Assembly (NCBI GenBank): GCA_905215015.1
Contig: CAJMOS010000134.1
Span: 1-6,621, forward strand
DNA: 6,621 bases
Reading direction: 5' to 3'
From: an uncultured bacterium
GTDB taxonomy: Bacteria; Spirochaetota; Spirochaetia; Sphaerochaetales; Sphaerochaetaceae
Position numbers and translations under genes: made by a program. Shown here one piece after another: positions 5,142-6,621 of this stretch. The notes beneath the pieces are model-generated. The model was given only the letters and a program-made list of their open reading frames with translations, made no database searches and was not told the origin of the DNA. Numbering within the stretch: position 1 is the first letter of the stretch; each line of letters begins with the position of its first letter.

Positions 5142-5879
5142 CTACCAGCGGGGACAGAGCAAGCGGAGCCCGCCCGTCTCGTCGACCAGCGTCCGCGTCT
5201 CCACGCCGTAGACCTGGAAGAGATGCTCTGGGGTAAGCACCTCATCAGCTCTTCCCTGGCTGACCAGCTTTCCCTTCTGGATCAGGATCACCTCGTCACT
5301 GTAGACTTGCGCCAGCAAAAGGTCATGCAGGACGCAAACCAGCGTCTTTCCCTCATGGGCCAGTTGCTTGAAAAGCCGCATCATCCCGATCTGCTGGGCG
5401 ATGTCAAGACTGCTGACAGGTTCGTCCAGCAGCATCAACGGACTTGCTTGCGCAAGCGCACGGGCGATCAGGGCGCGCTGGAACTCACCGCCGGAGAGCG
5501 CCTGCACGCTTGTCTGCTCCTTGCCCTCGAGATGGCAGAGCTGGAGAGCCGTCCTGGTGGCGTCAGGGGAAATCGAGGACATCCGCACCGCCTCCTCGAC
5601 GGTGAAGTCGTAGTCGATCCTTCCGTTCTGCGGGACGAGGGAAAGGTGTCTGGCAAGTTCCCGTTGCCGCAGGGAGGACAGGTTGATTCCGTCAATCCAG
5701 ATGTTTCCCTGATAGGGGAGCTGCCGGTACAGGAATTTCAACAAGGTCGATTTTCCCGAGCCGTTGGGGCCGAGCAAGGTGACCAGTCTCCCGCCCTGCG
5801 GAATCCGCAGGGAGAAATCCTGGAAGATCGGGGTGTCGTATCCGCCGCTCAGGCGCTCGATGCGCAGGATATCAGCCAT
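5142..5879 (-). CDS. ABC transporter ATP-binding protein, iron-siderophore/haem/cobalamin type (FepC/BtuD-like)
   Basis: The 245-residue ATPase has a full nucleotide-binding domain: Walker A GPNGSGKST (37-45), Q-loop VPQ (Gln84), signature LSGGE (128-132), Walker B LMLLDEP (148-154) with Glu153, D-loop SSLD (156-159) and switch His185. It energises import by the FecCD-type permease encoded directly upstream in the same operon. The family (COG1120-like) serves ferric siderophores, haem, cobalamin and a few other chelates. The sequence does not fix which; the missing binding protein would. The start is ATG at 5879, overlapping the permease stop by eight bases (5872-5879). AGGGGA ten bases upstream lies inside the permease gene, so the two are translationally coupled. 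All catalytic residues are present and length is normal. Confidence 0.93.
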   Translation of the reverse strand: MADILRIERLSGGYDTPIFQDFSLRIPQGGRLVTLLGPNGSGKSTLLKFLYRQLPYQGNIWIDGINLSSLRQRELARHLSLVPQNGRIDYDFTVEEAVRMSSISPDATRTALQLCHLEGKEQTSVQALSGGEFQRALIARALAQASPLMLLDEPVSSLDIAQQIGMMRLFKQLAHEGKTLVCVLHDLLLAQVYSDEVILIQKGKLVSQGRADEVLTPEHLFQVYGVETRTLVDETGGLRLLCPRW

Positions 5880-6621
5880 GACGAACGCTTCCCCTATGCA
5901 GCATCAGGATCAACAGCGGCGTGCCGAGCAAACTGGTGATCACTCCAGCGGGTAGCTCCCCGGAGGGGAGGACGACCCGGCAGATGAGGTCGCTGGCGAG
6001 CAAGAGGTCCGCTCCCAGCAGGGCGCTGAGCGGAAGCAGCCGCTTGTGGGACGGACCGACCAGCAGGCGGGCCACGTGCGGTGCCAGCAAGCCGACGAAA
6101 CCGATGACGCCGAACCAGGCGACAGAGACCGCCACCGGAAAGGTGGCGATGGCGATGGCAAGCATCCGCGTACGGTGGATATCCAGACCCATCGAAAGGG
6201 CGGAGGCATCATCAAGCAACAGCAGGTCAAGGGAACCGGCGACCAGCATCAGGGGCACAAGGGAAAGCAGGTAGCTGATGGCGAGGATCCTGACTCCCTG
6301 GAAGGTGACCGTACTGAAGGATCCCATCGTCCAGAAGATAATCCGCTGGTACTGGTCATAGTCCAGCATCATGCACAGCGTCATCAACGAGGAGCAGAGA
6401 TAATTCAGTGCGACGCCGGTCAGGATCAGCCGGGTCTGGCTCTGGTGCCGCAGGGAGAGCAGCAATACCAGGAACGCGCTGGCGATTCCTCCCGCCATGG
6501 CCGGCGCGGTCAGATTGGTAAGGCCGAAGGTCAGCGCGATGGCGGCACCCAGTGCCCCGCCGCTGGAAACCCCGAGGACGAACGGATCGGCCATCGGGTT
6601 CCTGAGGACCGCCTGAAAGAG
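5872..6621 (-). CDS. FecCD/BtuC-type ABC transporter permease (5' end outside window)
   Basis: The frame is open from the window edge. Nine codons upstream of the internal ATG at 6594 read LFQAVLRNP and join to MADPFVLGVSSGGALG, the standard FecCD/BtuC motif, so ATG 6594 is not the start. The visible 249 residues hold about seven hydrophobic segments. Other family marks are WTMGS (97-101), the coupling-loop region with ALSMGLD (141-147), GFVGLLAPHVARLLVG (174-189), and GELPAGVITSLLGTP (221-235). Family members have about 330-350 residues, so roughly 90-100 N-terminal residues are missing. The protein forms the homodimeric membrane channel for a chelate such as a ferric siderophore, haem or cobalamin. 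The TGA stop at 5872-5874 overlaps the ATPase start. A substrate-binding protein gene is expected farther upstream on this strand. Confidence 0.93.
   Translation of the reverse strand, partial: LFQAVLRNPMADPFVLGVSSGGALGAAIALTFGLTNLTAPAMAGGIASAFLVLLLSLRHQSQTRLILTGVALNYLCSSLMTLCMMLDYDQYQRIIFWTMGSFSTVTFQGVRILAISYLLSLVPLMLVAGSLDLLLLDDASALSMGLDIHRTRMLAIAIATFPVAVSVAWFGVIGFVGLLAPHVARLLVGPSHKRLLPLSALLGADLLLASDLICRVVLPSGELPAGVITSLLGTPLLILMLHRGSVRHG

Noticed and set aside
5223..5939. 238-codon + strand frame opposite the ABC ATPase gene
   Set aside because: The opposite strand carries a complete ABC ATPase with all catalytic motifs; this frame has no family features.
6145..6161. Short GGCGAT tandem repeat
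   Set aside because: It encodes an Ala-Ile run in a permease membrane helix and has too few copies to be a meaningful repeat.

Overview
This 6.6 kb window comes from a bacterial chromosome that is moderately GC-rich judged by eye. It has tightly packed genes and short intergenic gaps. A secreted protein with a lipobox, a YesL/DUF624-like membrane protein next to a CYTH enzyme, the C-terminal tail of an AAA-ATPase/PD-(D/E)XK-type protein and a tRNA without an encoded CCA would all fit an anaerobic, gut-type bacterium. A Sphaerochaeta-like spirochaete is my best guess, but Clostridia or Coriobacteriia cannot be excluded from sequence alone. No phage, CRISPR array, insertion sequence or other clear mobile element was seen.

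Layout. At the left edge is the last part of a + strand gene (1-101). About 165 bp follow that look like a decayed coding remnant (about 98-266, low confidence). Next is a minus-strand tRNA(CAU) unit with promoter (394-422), gene (302-374) and hairpin/T-tract terminator (267-296). A minus-strand 600-residue secreted lipoprotein hydrolase of the tannase-like alpha/beta-hydrolase type (493-2295) ends just upstream of the tRNA promoter and has its own probable terminator (446-482). A 128 bp divergent intergenic region with several short dyads (2296-2423) separates it from a + strand two-gene operon: a five-TM YesL/DUF624-like membrane protein (2424-3200) and a CYTH-domain triphosphate-binding enzyme (3202-3753).

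That operon runs head-on into a minus-strand operon, and the two sets share the four bases CTAG as overlapping stop codons (3750-3753). In transcription order the minus operon contains a FecCD-type permease (5872 to the window end, 5' end missing), its ABC ATPase (5142-5879), a PlsC-type acyltransferase (4455-5126) and an unrecognised polytopic membrane protein (3750-4451). Gaps or overlaps of 8, 15 and 3 nt suggest co-transcription.

Functionally, the permease and ATPase form part of an importer for iron-siderophore, haem or cobalamin-like substrates; the binding protein must lie outside the window. The acyltransferase and membrane protein point to envelope lipid work. The hydrolase is probably an esterase on the cell surface. 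I did not find a convincing new biological system. The points most worth a second look are the tRNA with C in place of the near-universal U55, the frame-broken coding remnant at 98-266, the terminator/promoter compaction at 394-482, and the hydrolase whose triad is intact but whose substrate is unknown.
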